Assembly (NCBI RefSeq): GCF_965638725.1
Contig: NC_134958.1
Span: forward strand, 15,875,464 to 15,939,463
Length of the DNA: 64,000 nucleotides
Direction: 5' to 3'
Source of the DNA: Aptenodytes patagonicus
Lineage: Eukaryota; Chordata; Aves; Sphenisciformes; Spheniscidae
Shown piece after piece: positions 36,057 to 47,522 of this stretch (its first letter is position 1; the number at the start of each line of letters is the position of its first letter). Under the pieces are notes generated by a model. It saw only the letters and a program-made list of their open reading frames with translations. It did not search any database and had not been told where the DNA came from. A program made the position numbers and the translations under genes.

Positions 36057-38374
36057 TAAGCTGTTGAAACTTGATTAAAGGTCATATTTCATTCAGAAGC
36101 CTGTTTGACACATGCCAGCTCTCCAGGACCTGCAGCTAGGGTAGGATTACCTGTGATTTATGATGGCTCTGGAAGTTATAGCTGTATAAGCACAGAAGAA
36201 CTGAAAGCATAAATATGCTGTTTAGAAAGTAAACCCCTCCCCCAAAAAAGAAAGGTAAAACTAAAACCTAAGAAATTCACTTTCTTTGAAGTGTACTTTA
36301 GCTCTAGACTTGAGAGCTGTATGGAACTACCTACTACATGGTATAACATGCAGAATTTTCTACGTTAGTTTCTAGTTTGAGTGCAAACTCATAAAATTCT
36401 TGTTGGACACATTCTTGAATAGGATGCTGTACTATTCTGTAGCATCTGGAAACTATGTACTTGCCATAAGTATCTGCATGTGACAATGTTAAAACCATGT
36501 GAATGCATAAGATGTCTCATCTACATGTGATAAAAGAGGAGATCAGATGAGATAATGCAAACTAGTTCATCAAAAGCATGGGTACCATTGTTGAAATCAT
36601 CTGGCCTTGAATATTTGCATGTCTGTCATGGAAACACTTTATGGTCAAAATAGCGATATGCTATACACAGTAATCCTATCACAGTATTATTTCTGAAATT
36701 GGTTTTTTTCCACTCTGAGACAGATAACCAGGATTTTCTGGATCTTAGATAATCAAGTATCTTCAATAATTGAGTCAACCCCTCCAGATTTTACTATGAT
36801 AGGAGCCACATAAGGGCAAATTATGGGGGGTGAGATGTATTTTGTGGAGCTCAATCCTAAACGATTCATGTAAAAAGAACATTAAATGTAGTCAGTCAAT
36901 AGTTCTATGAACAGAGCACTTGCAAGACTGTCCCTTATTTCTAACAGAAATATTTATATTAATTAGAATGAAACTATAAATACCATGACAAGAAGACTAC
37001 CCACAATTGTATTCCCAAATGAAAATTAATCTGATGTGCTCCGCAGATAATGTTGTTGGACAAACTCATCATGATAACATCTGAGGAGGGAAATACTTGA
37101 ATATTCACAATTTTCTTCACATGAGAGTCCTCCTAAGATGAGGCTGCAGTAGTCTTCAAAATAGAACTTTAAAATTCTTTTTCTTCCTAAAACCTTAAAA
37201 AGACCCCAAACCAATGACAGAAGACAATACTAACCCCAATGTATTATCACTCCACTGATTTAAGAAATGAAACTTTTTTTCAGTGTAATTTAAAGTGTAG
37301 TTCTATATGTGCTTGGTGTAAAGAGTTCCTACTGTTCTTCAAAGCTGTGATTTTCCTCTGTAAATTTGGCCTTCTCTGTCATCCCTTAGTTCCCCAGAAT
37401 GCATAATCTGACGGTCCATTAGTTGTGTGAGGGAGAGAACCTGTTCCCTTCAGTGCCAAGGAGGGAATTAGAGTTCAGTGGGAATCTCATGCATGAGAGG
37501 CCCATCTGGGACTGGCTGATGAATAGCTGTAGTCAGACTTCAGTTACATTCTTTCAAGCAATTTTAGAATGGGAAACATTATCTGTGGGTTATATGGCTT
37601 TTGATTACATTAAAGCAATTATTTCCTGGCTCCTGTGAATCTTTGGAGATGGGGAAATGTTCAAAAAGGTCTGTGGAAAACAGATTGCTGGTTCCAGCTT
37701 CCAGTGGCAGGCAGAATACCAGAAATTGTTCTGCCAGAAGGGGAACTACCTAAAGTTACCTTCCCCTGGCTTTGCATCCTGTGTCTGGGTTCTTTGTTCG
37801 CTGACAGGGATTGACCTCAACTAGTCTTTTCTTCAGTAGGTGCACCAACACGGTCTCCTTTTTTTTTCTGCTTTAATCCCTGTTCCCATTAAATGTGTGT
37901 AGATGTGATCTCATTTGCCTTGGCTGAAATTAGGAAATAAGGTTCTGATTTATTAAGGAAACGCATCAATCCACATGAACACAGTGTAGTTGTCTGCAAG
38001 TGATTTCCCTAGGAAACTGGGCTCAAAATGGTGATACTCCTGCTTTATCCTCTCTGCAAATTAACTCCATTCTATCTAGCCAACATCTTTCAGTGAGACC
38101 TTTTTGGTGAAAGATGCTTTGCCCCTATTGCTTTCAGCAGTAATGCTTATCCTAGGGATATTTCAAAACTGCTCACGTTGAACTGCGTGATGCAATTGAT
38201 CATAAAAATTTGTAGTGAAGGGCACGTAGTTTACATAAGAAACTTAAAACTTTGTATTTAATTTCCTCACTGAAAATAACTCCCTTTTATAATCTCAGTT
38301 GTGTGATTCTTTGTTGTAATCTGTGTCTTCTGAGTTTGTAAATGAGTTTTCTTAAAATGAAGTATGTCAAAGTG
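36057..38374. other. Non-coding stretch, no gene seen
   Basis: AT-rich sequence. Open frames up to 71 codons are unremarkable. A patch at about 37660-37760 is somewhat more GC-rich, without an assignable feature. Confidence 0.5.
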
Positions 38375-38571
38375 GTGCGGCAACACAGCGCCCGCACTTT
38401 TTGCCAGCAGCCTCTGTCCCTCCAGTAGCGAGCCGTGCTGCACCCCACAGCCTGCCTGCTCGGCGGTACTAGCTCTCTCCTATACTTCATCGCCGTGGTG
38501 TTATTCACCTCGTAGAAAGAATTGGTGTGGCCACGCTGAGGGCTCCTGAAGAAAAAGGTTGAGATGCACTG
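38375..38571 (-). mobile_element. hAT/Charlie-like DNA transposon remnant
   Basis: Read on the - strand the segment begins CAGTGCATCTCAACCTTTTT (38571-38552), very close to the Charlie-type terminal repeat CAGTGGTTCTCAACCTTTTT. It is followed by moderately GC-rich sequence that contrasts with its AT-rich flanks. The opposite terminal repeat was not found near 38375, so the left end may be lost. The 105-codon frame on this strand (38287-38604) reads through the element and does not resemble a transposase. Confidence 0.45.
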
Positions 38572-38969
38572 AAAAGAGGAACTTTTTTTCTCCAGGGATA
38601 TCAATCTGCTTTTGATTTTGTTTTACTTAGGAATATGTTTAGGTGTTTCTTTAAACTAAGCTTTATACCATACTCATTTTCTTAAAGTCACTTTTGAAGA
38701 CAGTACAATTTTAGATTAATTTTATTAAGCTAGTGTAAATCTCCCGTGACTACTTATTTCTCTTTAAGTAGCAAGGTACTGTAGAAGCAAGAAAACATTG
38801 TGTTGCTCTTAGCTTAAACTTGTTTTTAGTTAACTTAAAGGTTGGCTTAAACAAAATAAGTACCCAAACCACCTCCTGTGTGAATTTAAGGTCACGTTTT
38901 GATTTAAACTGTTTACTTTGCCGCTGATGATGTTCAGGTTCATTTCTTGAACTACAAGCAGGAAGGTCA

Positions 38970-40060
38970 GAAGTGTTCCAGGGCGCACGCGGCCCGCGAG
39001 CTGCGCTGCGCTCCTATGGAGACCTTGCGGTCGTGGTTGACTCCGGACGGGGAGCCGGACGCGGGGCCCGAGGGCTCCTGGGCGGGGAGCAGGGCTTGCT
39101 TCTTGAGGCGGCGGCAGGACGGCGCCACGGAACACAGGACGTTAGACGTCTTCCCTCCGCGCAGGGACGAGCCATTTCGCGTGCTGCCGCCCTGCCAGCC
39201 CTACAGCAGGAGCCCAGCCGCGAAGGCGCAGGGCGGCGGTGCCGGGACGCGGCGCTGCTCCGCGCCTGAACGCGGTTCCTGCAACGCCCCTCGGCGCGGC
39301 CCGGGACAGGACGGGGCTAGGCCGGGCTCCCTCGGCTTTCATAACCGGCCCCGGGGAGGGGTTAGCCGCCCAGCCCCGCCCCGGCAGCCTGAGGCGAGAA
39401 GCGGCCCCCGGCCCCTCCCGCCTGCTCGGCGGCGGCCCGCACCACCCCCTCCGCCGCCGCTCCCCTCCCCCTCCCGTCACAGCCGGCCGGCGGAAGGACA
39501 AATAGTCCTCTCCGCATTGTTCGGCCCGTACAACTTTCGGCCGCCGCGGTGGCGAGCGGGGCCGCTGACGGGTGGAGGGTGCCGCCCCGCCGAGGTGTGG
39601 CGGTGCGCGCGGAGCCAGGCCGGGGGGGCACGGCCAACTTCAGTCTCCCGCCTCGCCCTCCCCGCGCCGGCCGGCCCCGGGGAAGCGAGACTCGGCGCGT
39701 CCGGGGCGGTGCTGGGGGCGGGCCGCGCTCTGCGCGCCCCGAGGCGCTGCCGCGTTGCTCGCACGGCTCCACTGCCGGGCTGGAGCGGCGCGGGGTTCGC
39801 GGAGCCCTGTGGCGGCTCGGCCCGAGGGACCCGCCGGCGGTGCGGGCGCAACTTGCCGCGCCTCTCGGCAGCCCTTGCCGCGCCTCCCGCGTTGACCTGC
39901 CCGGCGGGCGCCGGCCCCGCCGCGCGGCGTTGCCGGGGTCCCTGGCTGTGGTCACGGCCGGCGGGAGGGCCCGCTGTGCAGGGCCTGGCCCTGCTGCGGT
40001 GAGCGGGGACGGGAGAGGCCACCTCCCATGGCGCCCTCCCGCCGCGGTTTCTCCTTTTAA
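38970..40060. promoter_or_regulatory. CpG island 2
   Basis: Dense CpG and GC-box sequence runs from about 38970 to 40060, with the AT-rich background resuming by about 40100. A + strand donor-like CTGCG|GTGAGC lies at the right edge (GT at 39999-40000), so a rightward transcript could leave here. The 351-codon frame at 38947-40002 and the overlapping frames on the other strand are R/P/G/A-rich and typical of stop-poor island DNA. They are not called. The island ends in a run of 16 C at 40069-40084. Confidence 0.85.
39400..39998 (+). ncRNA. Candidate first exon of an uncharacterised spliced transcript
   Basis: The donor CTGCTGCG|GTGAGCGG sits at the downstream edge of CpG island 2, the expected place for the end of a first exon. 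The start is not visible, and 39400 is a placeholder within the island. It would join the exons at 42359-42395 and 42867-43125. The island could alternatively be an upstream alternative promoter of TCF12. Confidence 0.3.
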
Positions 40061-40068
40061 TCGCCCTT

Positions 40069-40084
40069 CCCCCCCCCCCCCCCC
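40069..40084 (+). repeat. Run of 16 C
   Basis: Sixteen consecutive C bases sit just downstream of the island-2 donor. On the other strand this is a G tract able to form G-quadruplex-type structures. Length errors in assembly or sequencing are common at such runs. Confidence 0.9.
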
Positions 40085-42358
40085 TCCTTCGCCCCAGTCA
40101 ACTTTCTGCTTTTGTAAGAATTCCTCCTGTGAAGATCGTCCCTTGCGGCGAGCTAAAGCTTCTACCTATTTCCCGCTTAGCTAGAAGTACTTGTCGGCGA
40201 ACGTTTTGTCAGCAGCAGTAACGAGTGTAGCTGTCAGTGGTCCCACAGTCCCACAGGTTTTGACTTTACAGTACTCAACCTGCATGCTCTCTCTGGTCCC
40301 CTCATAAGTAATACCGTTTGGTGAGAGGTTTCACCATGATAGCCTCCTGCAAATGTTCTGAATATTTCCTATTGTAGAATAAGTTACATAATATATATGT
40401 TATATAATTTTAATTACCGTGAGGTAAATATAGCAGGCAGCAAGTGAGGCAGCAAATTCAGTTATCTGTAAGATGGGCTGTACTGATAACAGCAAGCACT
40501 GCGCAATCATGAGGCTTGGTCATAGGAATATAGCTGTAAGCTCATTTGTAAGGTACTTTTCCAAAGTCTGCTTTGGAAGGAATAGCTTTTTAGGAAGAAC
40601 ACAGTGCCTCCTCAAGAGCTTCATGCAAAAGTTTCATGCGTGACAACAAAAATATTTTAATTAATTTTTATGGGCTTGAGTCAGATTCCAGGTGACCCCA
40701 GGAACAAGTCAGTGAGAAAATGGAATCGCTTTGTCCATGTTAGTTGCAGGAAACGAGGTTGTGTTCTCCTTACTGCTGACTCCAAATGAGCATTGCTGTC
40801 TGTGCTGAGAAGTCTACTGGAAGCAGTAGAAAGGATTCAGTGGTTTAGGTGAGGGTGGGAATTTGTTGTAAAAAAACCCAAAACTGGAGCAGGAAAGGAG
40901 GCTTGCTGACTTCTCTCCAAGGCTATGGATTTGCTGAGCAATAGCATTTATCATGGATAAATTGGTGGCTGTGGATGCAGGCTGAGCACATACGTGTTGA
41001 TTTAAAGGAGCCATTCCAGTGAAAACTCTCTCCTGGGTCAAATGCTCTGTCGGGTAACACCCTAGGAACTCGTACAGTTTGGGTGGTGGTGGTGAATTAG
41101 TTCAGTGTGTGTAAATTTAAGAATAAATAAACCAAAAGGAGACATGCAAGCTAAATGATTTTATTCTCACAGGCACGATACATTAAATAGTAATACAGAA
41201 TACATTTTCTCACATCCCTGAATGCACAACAGCTGTCTGCTGTATCAAATATTTTTCCTTTAAGGAGTGGGTGGAAAGCAATTCGTGAAGGCTGTGGAAA
41301 CAGCATGTGAGTGTGATTATTTTCAGGGGTTTGTGCTCAAGTGATTTGGTTTTTATATTCCTCTTAATTTTTTTATGCCCTGTATGCAATTCTTGATTTT
41401 CATGGTCCTGTTGAAGCATGCGGAAGAATGTTGCCATCGCCATCTGGCAGCTAGCAATTCCCCGATTGCTCTGGTTGGTAGCTGACCATATTGATGTTGG
41501 TAGATCAGCTGTCAGGGCTGTTACCATAAAGATTTACAGTTGTGTTGTATGCTCTGTCAGAGTCTGGAGTTCACCGATGACTTTGTGTGCATGGGTTTAC
41601 CTGCCTATTACCTGCACTACTGCACAACTTCTCTAAGGAAAGGGTATTTATCCACACGACTAATAAATTCATTTATCTCGATAGAAAATTCACCAGTGAT
41701 GATATGATTGGGAAAGCATCTTCAAGACTCCAGTCCTGATTGCTGGAGTCCTTGCTCACAAAATCACTAGCAAAATGATTGGTGTTTATGATTGCTCCTA
41801 TATTTCTGTACTGTCCATCTGATCCATTGCTCCCTAGGTAGTGAAGACCTTTTATTTTTAAAGAAGTGAAAGAAAAAAGGGTGTAACAGTTGCAGAACAC
41901 AGGGGCATTTCAGCCTTCTATGTAATATACAAGGAAGGGACCGTTGTGTCACAGCAAAGCTGGAAGTTTATAATTTCTGTATGATTTGTGCAGTATGTTT
42001 GCCGCATTTGCACATTTGTAAGGAAAGAACCATAACTAGGGATTGAAGCTGGAATGAAACTGGAAATATTTTCTTTGTTGCAAATGGAAAACTGTTGTAA
42101 TTGTCCAAACCAGGTTTCAGATACCTATTTCTTCAAGTGTTTTAAAATGTTTATAAAGTCTTAGTCGGTCACATTTTCTCATAAAGATCTCTAAATAGCT
42201 AAAAGCAGAAAGTTTGTTTTGGGTTTTTTTTGTTGTTTTTTTTTTTTTTTTTAATGTTGACCACATTGTTTTCTGTTTAATTTTCTTTGTATGACTATGA
42301 CAGGATAAGGATATGCAATGCATTTTTTTTTTTTTTTTTTAAACTCCTGTCTTTGCAG

Positions 42359-42395
42359 TGAACAGGAAGAGTGGCAGAGATGAAAAGGATACTAA
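42359..42395 (+). ncRNA. Candidate internal exon (37 nt)
   Basis: A poly-T tract of about 18 bases, followed by TCCTGTCTTTGCAG, forms a strong acceptor (AG at 42357-42358). After 37 bases comes ACTAA|GTAAGTAG, a strong donor (GT at 42396-42397). A strong acceptor and donor this close on the same strand suggest a genuine short exon. Joined to 42867, one frame reads NRKSGRDEKDTK then CLEMKLFKEDSQPVEM and a stop. The peptide is not one I recognise, and I see no open upstream frame entering it, so non-coding is more likely. Confidence 0.4.
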
Positions 42396-42866
42396 GTAAG
42401 TAGCAGCTTCAGAAAGGGGTTGGAGATTCTGGGAATAGGTGAAAGACAATATTGCATGGACATAGAATATCGTGCCTCGATGTTTCAAGTAAACATGTTA
42501 ATTCTGATCAGTCTTAAAGGAAGAGGGCTTAAAAACTGAGTAGGTTAAAGATGCCAAATCTGACCAATGTGTCAGATGATGTATCTGGGAAACATTAGGT
42601 TAAATCTCTTTTTAGAATTCTATTGTAATGCAGGATGTGATAGTTACTGATTTGTTTCACAACTCAAGCTACCTGCATGAGTTTCTTTTGAAATTTCTGA
42701 GTTGGCCAACTCATTACAATTTTGGCTCCCCAGAGCAATCTCCTTTAGGTCAGACTCGTGGTATATTTTGGGCCAAAGCATACCTTCCCTGAGGCCTTGA
42801 GTACTTGCGAAGTTGTCTGGCATAATTTCTGGAAACTGCATTTACGTTCTGGTCATTTTTCTACAG

Positions 42867-43125
42867 GTGCCTGGAAATGAAGCTTTTCAAAGAGGACAGT
42901 CAACCTGTAGAGATGTAATGCAGAAGGATGGCTGCTATGATATGACTTTTGGTAATGAGCGTGCTTACTGCCAGCATCTGCATGAGAAGGTGACGTGTCA
43001 TTGTGAACCAAATGGAATATCTTATGGTATTTTGTGTATCTTTAAACCCTATGGCATGGATTATGTGGATATATCATCTTCCACTCAAAGTTTCTAGCTG
43101 CAAATAAAAGCCTATGAATGTGACC
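42867..43125 (+). ncRNA. Candidate terminal exon with poly(A) signals
   Basis: The acceptor GGTCATTTTTCTACAG|GTGCC (AG at 42865-42866) opens an exon that runs to AATAAA at 43103-43108, with a second AATAAA at 43150-43155 and T/G-rich sequence after it. An unspliced frame at 42813-43097 (94 codons, five Cys after the splice point, for example the YCQHLHEKVTCHCEPNG segment) crosses the acceptor and ends just before the first AATAAA. It matches no protein family I know. The 3' end is placed about 17 bases after the first signal and may extend to about 43175 if the second is used. Confidence 0.4.
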
Positions 43126-43155
43126 CTTAAAACCGTAGGTCAGAGGGCAAATAAA
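43103..43155 (+). terminator. Paired AATAAA polyadenylation signals
   Basis: AATAAA occurs at 43103-43108 and again at 43150-43155, followed by TATTGTATTTG-type T/G-rich sequence. Together they form a plausible cleavage and polyadenylation region for the candidate transcript ending here, about 1.6 kb upstream of the TCF12 island. AATAAA alone is common in AT-rich DNA. Confidence 0.4.
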
Positions 43156-43589
43156 AAGTATTGTATTTGAAATTAAGTTTTAATTTTAATACAATTACAC
43201 ATCAGTACAAATAATTGTTAGCATTATTGCTTCCACCTTCTTTAGATCTAGTCAGTTTTCTAATCAATGCTTATCAGTGTTGCAGCTGTACTAACCGGTA
43301 CTGAGTACCAATACTGGTTAAAAAGTAATGCTGCAAGAGAAACAACACTATTTTCACAGTATGTAAATAGGGGATCTTCCTTATAACTAGAATACGTTAA
43401 AGGCCATTCTGCATGAAACGTATAATGATCTCTGTCACTGGGTGCTCTCCTCTAAAGTGAAGTATCATTTATACATCAAAGGGAAAAAGTACATATTTAT
43501 GTCCCTCAGGGGCACAGAGAATGGAAGTCATTGTGTTGATATTTTAATACAAATTGCTTCCTGCATTTCTAAGTGGCAAATATATGAAT

Positions 43590-43640
43590 ATTCATAGAAT
43601 CACAAGGCCAGATGATCATCCAGTACATGGCATATACGGG
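43590..43640 (-). mobile_element. Possible CR1-like tail fragment
   Basis: TTCATAGAATCACAAGGCCA then GATGATCATCCAGT resembles the antisense end of reptile-type CR1 (catagaatca...aaggccagaagggaccatt...gatcatctagt) with internal deletions. It is only about 45 bp, so weak. Confidence 0.35.
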
Positions 43641-44750
43641 AGAAAAACAGAGGAGAATGTTTTAAGGCTCCAGAATCTCCAGTTTGTCTTTGCCTGGGGG
43701 TGGTAAGTTTGGTATCGCCCTCCCCTTCCTCCGGAAGATGTCACAGTCGGGGTCTGAGGGTGGGAAGAGTTGAGTTGGAAGGGACGGGCATGGGGCTGCA
43801 GAGCCCTCTGTACAGCCTGCTGCTTTCCAAACCTGGGGGACTGCCAAGCAGCAGCCTGTGAGGAATGAACGCTCCTCCACACAGCGTGCCTTTCCTCACT
43901 GCGCTTACTATGTCCCTGGAGCGTTTTAGGTTCTCCAGGATTTAAAGTATCCTTTTTCATTGTCCTTGTGTTTTGTAAGTCACCTTGCTCCGAAAGAATA
44001 ATACGCCAGTAGCTGCAGAGATTATTATTTTTTAATTCTCACTTCCAGAGAGAAGGGTGGGTAGCCCTTAGTAGCTAGGGTCAGAAAAGTGCAGGCCGAG
44101 ACCCAGGTGGTGGCAAGTAGGTGCCACCTGGGGGCTCTGCAGGCTTGAGAGACGTGTGTGCAGCTGCACATCGGGCTGTGCACCGGGACTGTGCTCCTTG
44201 GCGTTTGGAACAGCCGTGCACTTTCGTTAGGCTGTTATGCTGGTGTATCTGAGTAGCTGGCAAACACGACATAAACTTCCCAGCAGGACAGGCTGGGAGA
44301 GCTCTTCTGTGGGGAGGGAGGTGGCGCACAAAAGAATGATTTGTCTAGCGGTGGCAGGACCCAAATGAGGGCACAGGTTCTTCGCACGCTGGTTCCCACT
44401 CCTGCGTGGAAACCACTGGGCAGATTCACCTTTAGCATCACTTGTTTCGGAGAACTGCAGAGTTTATTTGAATGTCTGTCTTGCATTAACATACATATCT
44501 TTATGCTTTGACATGTTACGGTTTTGATTGTATGTATTTGAGGAAGCTGCTAACGAATGTTTAAAGCTTGATGTAATTCATATGCAATTTTATTTTGCGA
44601 AGTAAGACTGTATATTGATTTATTAAAAGTATTTAGGCGTATTTTAGGGTATGTGAATTCAGGGTGAGCGTGGTAGTGTGTTTTGGGTATTTTGAGGCAT
44701 GTGCATTGCTATCAGTGCTACATGTCGAGGTTTGTGCTGGCGCTTTGGAT
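43640..44750. other. GC-intermediate shore of the TCF12 island
   Basis: Base composition climbs gradually here. Open frames at 43616-43960 and 44081-44492 (- strand) are in mixed-composition sequence and resemble no known protein. No splice pair was evident. Confidence 0.5.
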
Positions 44751-46260
44751 GAGTTGGGGAGCGGTGGGGAGGGGTCCGTTCCCGTGCGGTGCGTGTTTTT
44801 GGGTGCCCGTTGCGGTATCCCTAAGCGGCCGGGGGCCGATGGGTCCCGCTTCTCCCCGCGCCGCCGACACCCGCCCGCCAGGCTCCTGCGCGGCGGTGCG
44901 GGCGGCCCCCGGGCTGAGGCCGGGCCCCGCCGCCATCCCCCCGCTGCTGGGGCGTCCCGGCGCTGCGCCCGGTGCTGAGGCGGGTGCCGGGGCGGCTCCA
45001 AGGGGCCCCCGTGGGGCCACGGCCACCGCGGCGGCGCCTCCCGGCCGGTAGCGGCGCGTCGCGGCGCGTCAAGGGTTAAGGCCGTGGCGGCGCTCGGCGC
45101 GGAGGGATACGAAGCCGGAGCCGTGAACGTGGTGCTGAGGCTCTGTAAGCAAAAAAATGTCTGCCTGAGGGAAACCCACAAGTTCCTTCCAGCGGGGGGG
45201 GAGCGCTCGGCTCGTCGCCTCCCACCCAGCCCGCGGCCCGCCCGCCGCCGCCGGCCCGGCCCTGGTCACCGGAGCGTACGGGGGGCAGCAGGTAAGTGCG
45301 GGCGGTGAGGGGCCGGGAGAAGTTGGGAGAGAGCGGTGGGGGGAGGGAAGCGGCGGCCGGGCGCTCGCAGGGGTAGAGGCGGCGGCGAGGGGCAGGGGGC
45401 CGCGGCCGGGCGGGAGCGGGGCCGTCCGGGGGCCGCCGCGGGGATGGCGGGGAGGCCGCGAAGGGGGAGGAGGCGCCGCTGGGGAGCCCGAGGGGCGGCA
45501 GCCGGGGCCGGCCGCCCGGGTGGCGGAGCGGCGTGCGGCGTGCCGGGGTCGCTGGCGGCGGCGGGGCGGGCCGCAGAGCCCCAGCGGGCTGTGGCGCCCG
45601 GCCCCGGGCAGGAGCGAGTCCCCGCGGGCGGCGTTCGGAGCGCGCGTTACCCGCCGCGCGGCTCCTAACGCTCATAAAGGATCGCGGCGGCCGCAGCCCG
45701 GCCCCGGCGCGCCGGGCGGCTCCGAAACTCGGAGGGGAGCGGGGCTGCGGCAGCGCCCCCGCCGCTCCCCCACGGCGCCCGCCGGGCACAAGGGAAGGCG
45801 CGGACCCCGCCGCCCCTCCTTCTCGCCCCCCCACTCCCGCCGCGCGCGCGCGCACGCTCGCTCCCCCGCCGCACGCGCATTCCACCCCACACCCTCCCCC
45901 CGCCCGGCGGCGGCGCGCGCGCCCGGCCCCGCGCCGCGTGTGCGCGTGCGGTGCGCGGGGGCGGCTCCCGCCCCGCCGCGGTCCCGAGCGCGGAGCGGCG
46001 GTCGCGGGCGGGCGGGGAGAGCCGCCACCGCCGGGGAAAGCGGTCGTCGGTAATGCCGGGGCAGAGATGGCTCTGCTGAGGCACGTCCAGCCCCGCTTGT
46101 CAGCCCCATTGTTGCAGAGGCAGTGAGTCACTTAATCTCTCGCTAATTCTCCGGACTTCGCTGGGCCGCGGCTGTTTATTTGCTTTCGCTTGCCTGGGGG
46201 GGACCTAATTCCTGGCGGCGGCGGCAGCCCCGCTGCGGCGTGACTGTGCCTTGCTCGAGG
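44750..46260. promoter_or_regulatory. CpG island 3: TCF12 promoter
   Basis: Very high GC and CpG density with many Sp1-type boxes and a (CG)6 run at 45841-45852. It contains the consensus + strand donor after 45291 and lies directly upstream of the TCF12 start-codon exon. It is TATA-poor, as CpG-island promoters usually are. A perfect AP-1 consensus TGAGTCA lies at 46124-46130 near the right edge. The 351-codon frame at 45076-46131 (- strand) and several + strand frames here are low-complexity R/P/G/A and are not genes. Confidence 0.9.
44980..45291 (+). other. TCF12 probable 5'UTR exon 1
   Basis: The exon ends at GGGGCAGCAG|GTAAGTGCG, a textbook donor (GT at 45292-45293), inside the CpG island and 1,214 bp before the acceptor of the start-codon exon. 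TCF12 in other vertebrates has a non-coding first exon shortly upstream of the ATG exon, which fits. The 5' boundary is not visible, and 44980 is a placeholder. If transcription starts upstream of 45157, the leader carries a minimal upstream ORF, ATG TCT GCC TGA (45157-45168). A weaker alternative donor (CTCT|GTAAGC) occurs near 45143. Confidence 0.55.
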
Positions 46261-46505
46261 TGGGGGAGAAGTGGAATGAGGGAGAAAAGGGAGCCTGAGG
46301 AAACTTAAGGAGAGTTGGTTAGTTTGGGGAAGCTGCTGCCGATTCCGTCAGTCCGCCCGGTAAAGAGGGGACTCCCCTGGGATTCCTCTAACCCCGCCTC
46401 AGGGGCGCAGGTACCAGAGGCCCTTCTTTGCTAGTTCCTCAGCGTCGGGGGTCGGCACCAGCCCCGTGGTGAAGAACTCCCTGTACCTCCCTCCCTGTGC
46501 CCTAG

Positions 46506-46530
46506 AAGGTGATCGGAGGAGCGGAGGAAG
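46506..46530 (+). other. TCF12 5'UTR part of exon 2
   Basis: A pyrimidine-rich tract (CTCCCTCCCTGTGCCCTAG) ends in AG at 46504-46505. The exon then begins AAGGTGATCGGAGGAGCGGA and reaches the ATG after 25 bases. There is no upstream ATG within this piece. The bases before the start codon (GGAAG) give a purine at -3. Confidence 0.8.
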
Positions 46531-46605
46531 ATGAATTCCCAGCAGCAGAGGATGGCCGCTATAGGAACTGACAAGGAACTGAGCGACTTGCTGGACTTCA
46601 GCGCG
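46531..46605 (+). CDS. Transcription factor 12 (HEB), coding exon 1: residues 1-25
   Basis: TCF12 is a class I bHLH E-protein. It binds E-box DNA (CANNTG) in the nucleus as a homodimer or with tissue-specific bHLH partners and acts in myogenesis, neurogenesis, mesoderm formation and T-cell development. This exon encodes the extreme N-terminus, beginning [20 protein letters not shown] and ending in LDFSA. The [13 protein letters not shown] segment is the AD1 activation helix. In E-proteins AD1 contacts CBP/p300 KIX, TAF4 and ETO-family corepressors. [21 protein letters not shown] distinguishes it as E-protein family, and the following exon points to TCF12 rather than TCF4 or TCF3. The exon ends in phase 0 at GCG|GTAGGA (GT at 46606-46607). 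The start was chosen because it matches the family N-terminus and has no in-frame upstream ATG. The bHLH domain lies far beyond the window. Confidence 0.95.

Positions 46606-47522
<917 letters not shown>

Noticed and set aside
38947-40002. 351-codon open frame (+) in CpG island 2
   Set aside because: Overlapping long frames exist on both strands. The protein is low-complexity R/P/G/A with no domain, as expected from stop-poor GC-rich DNA.
45076-46131. 351-codon open frame (-) in the TCF12 island, antisense to the 5'UTR exon
   Set aside because: Same composition artefact. It has no recognisable domain and overlaps equally long frames on the + strand.
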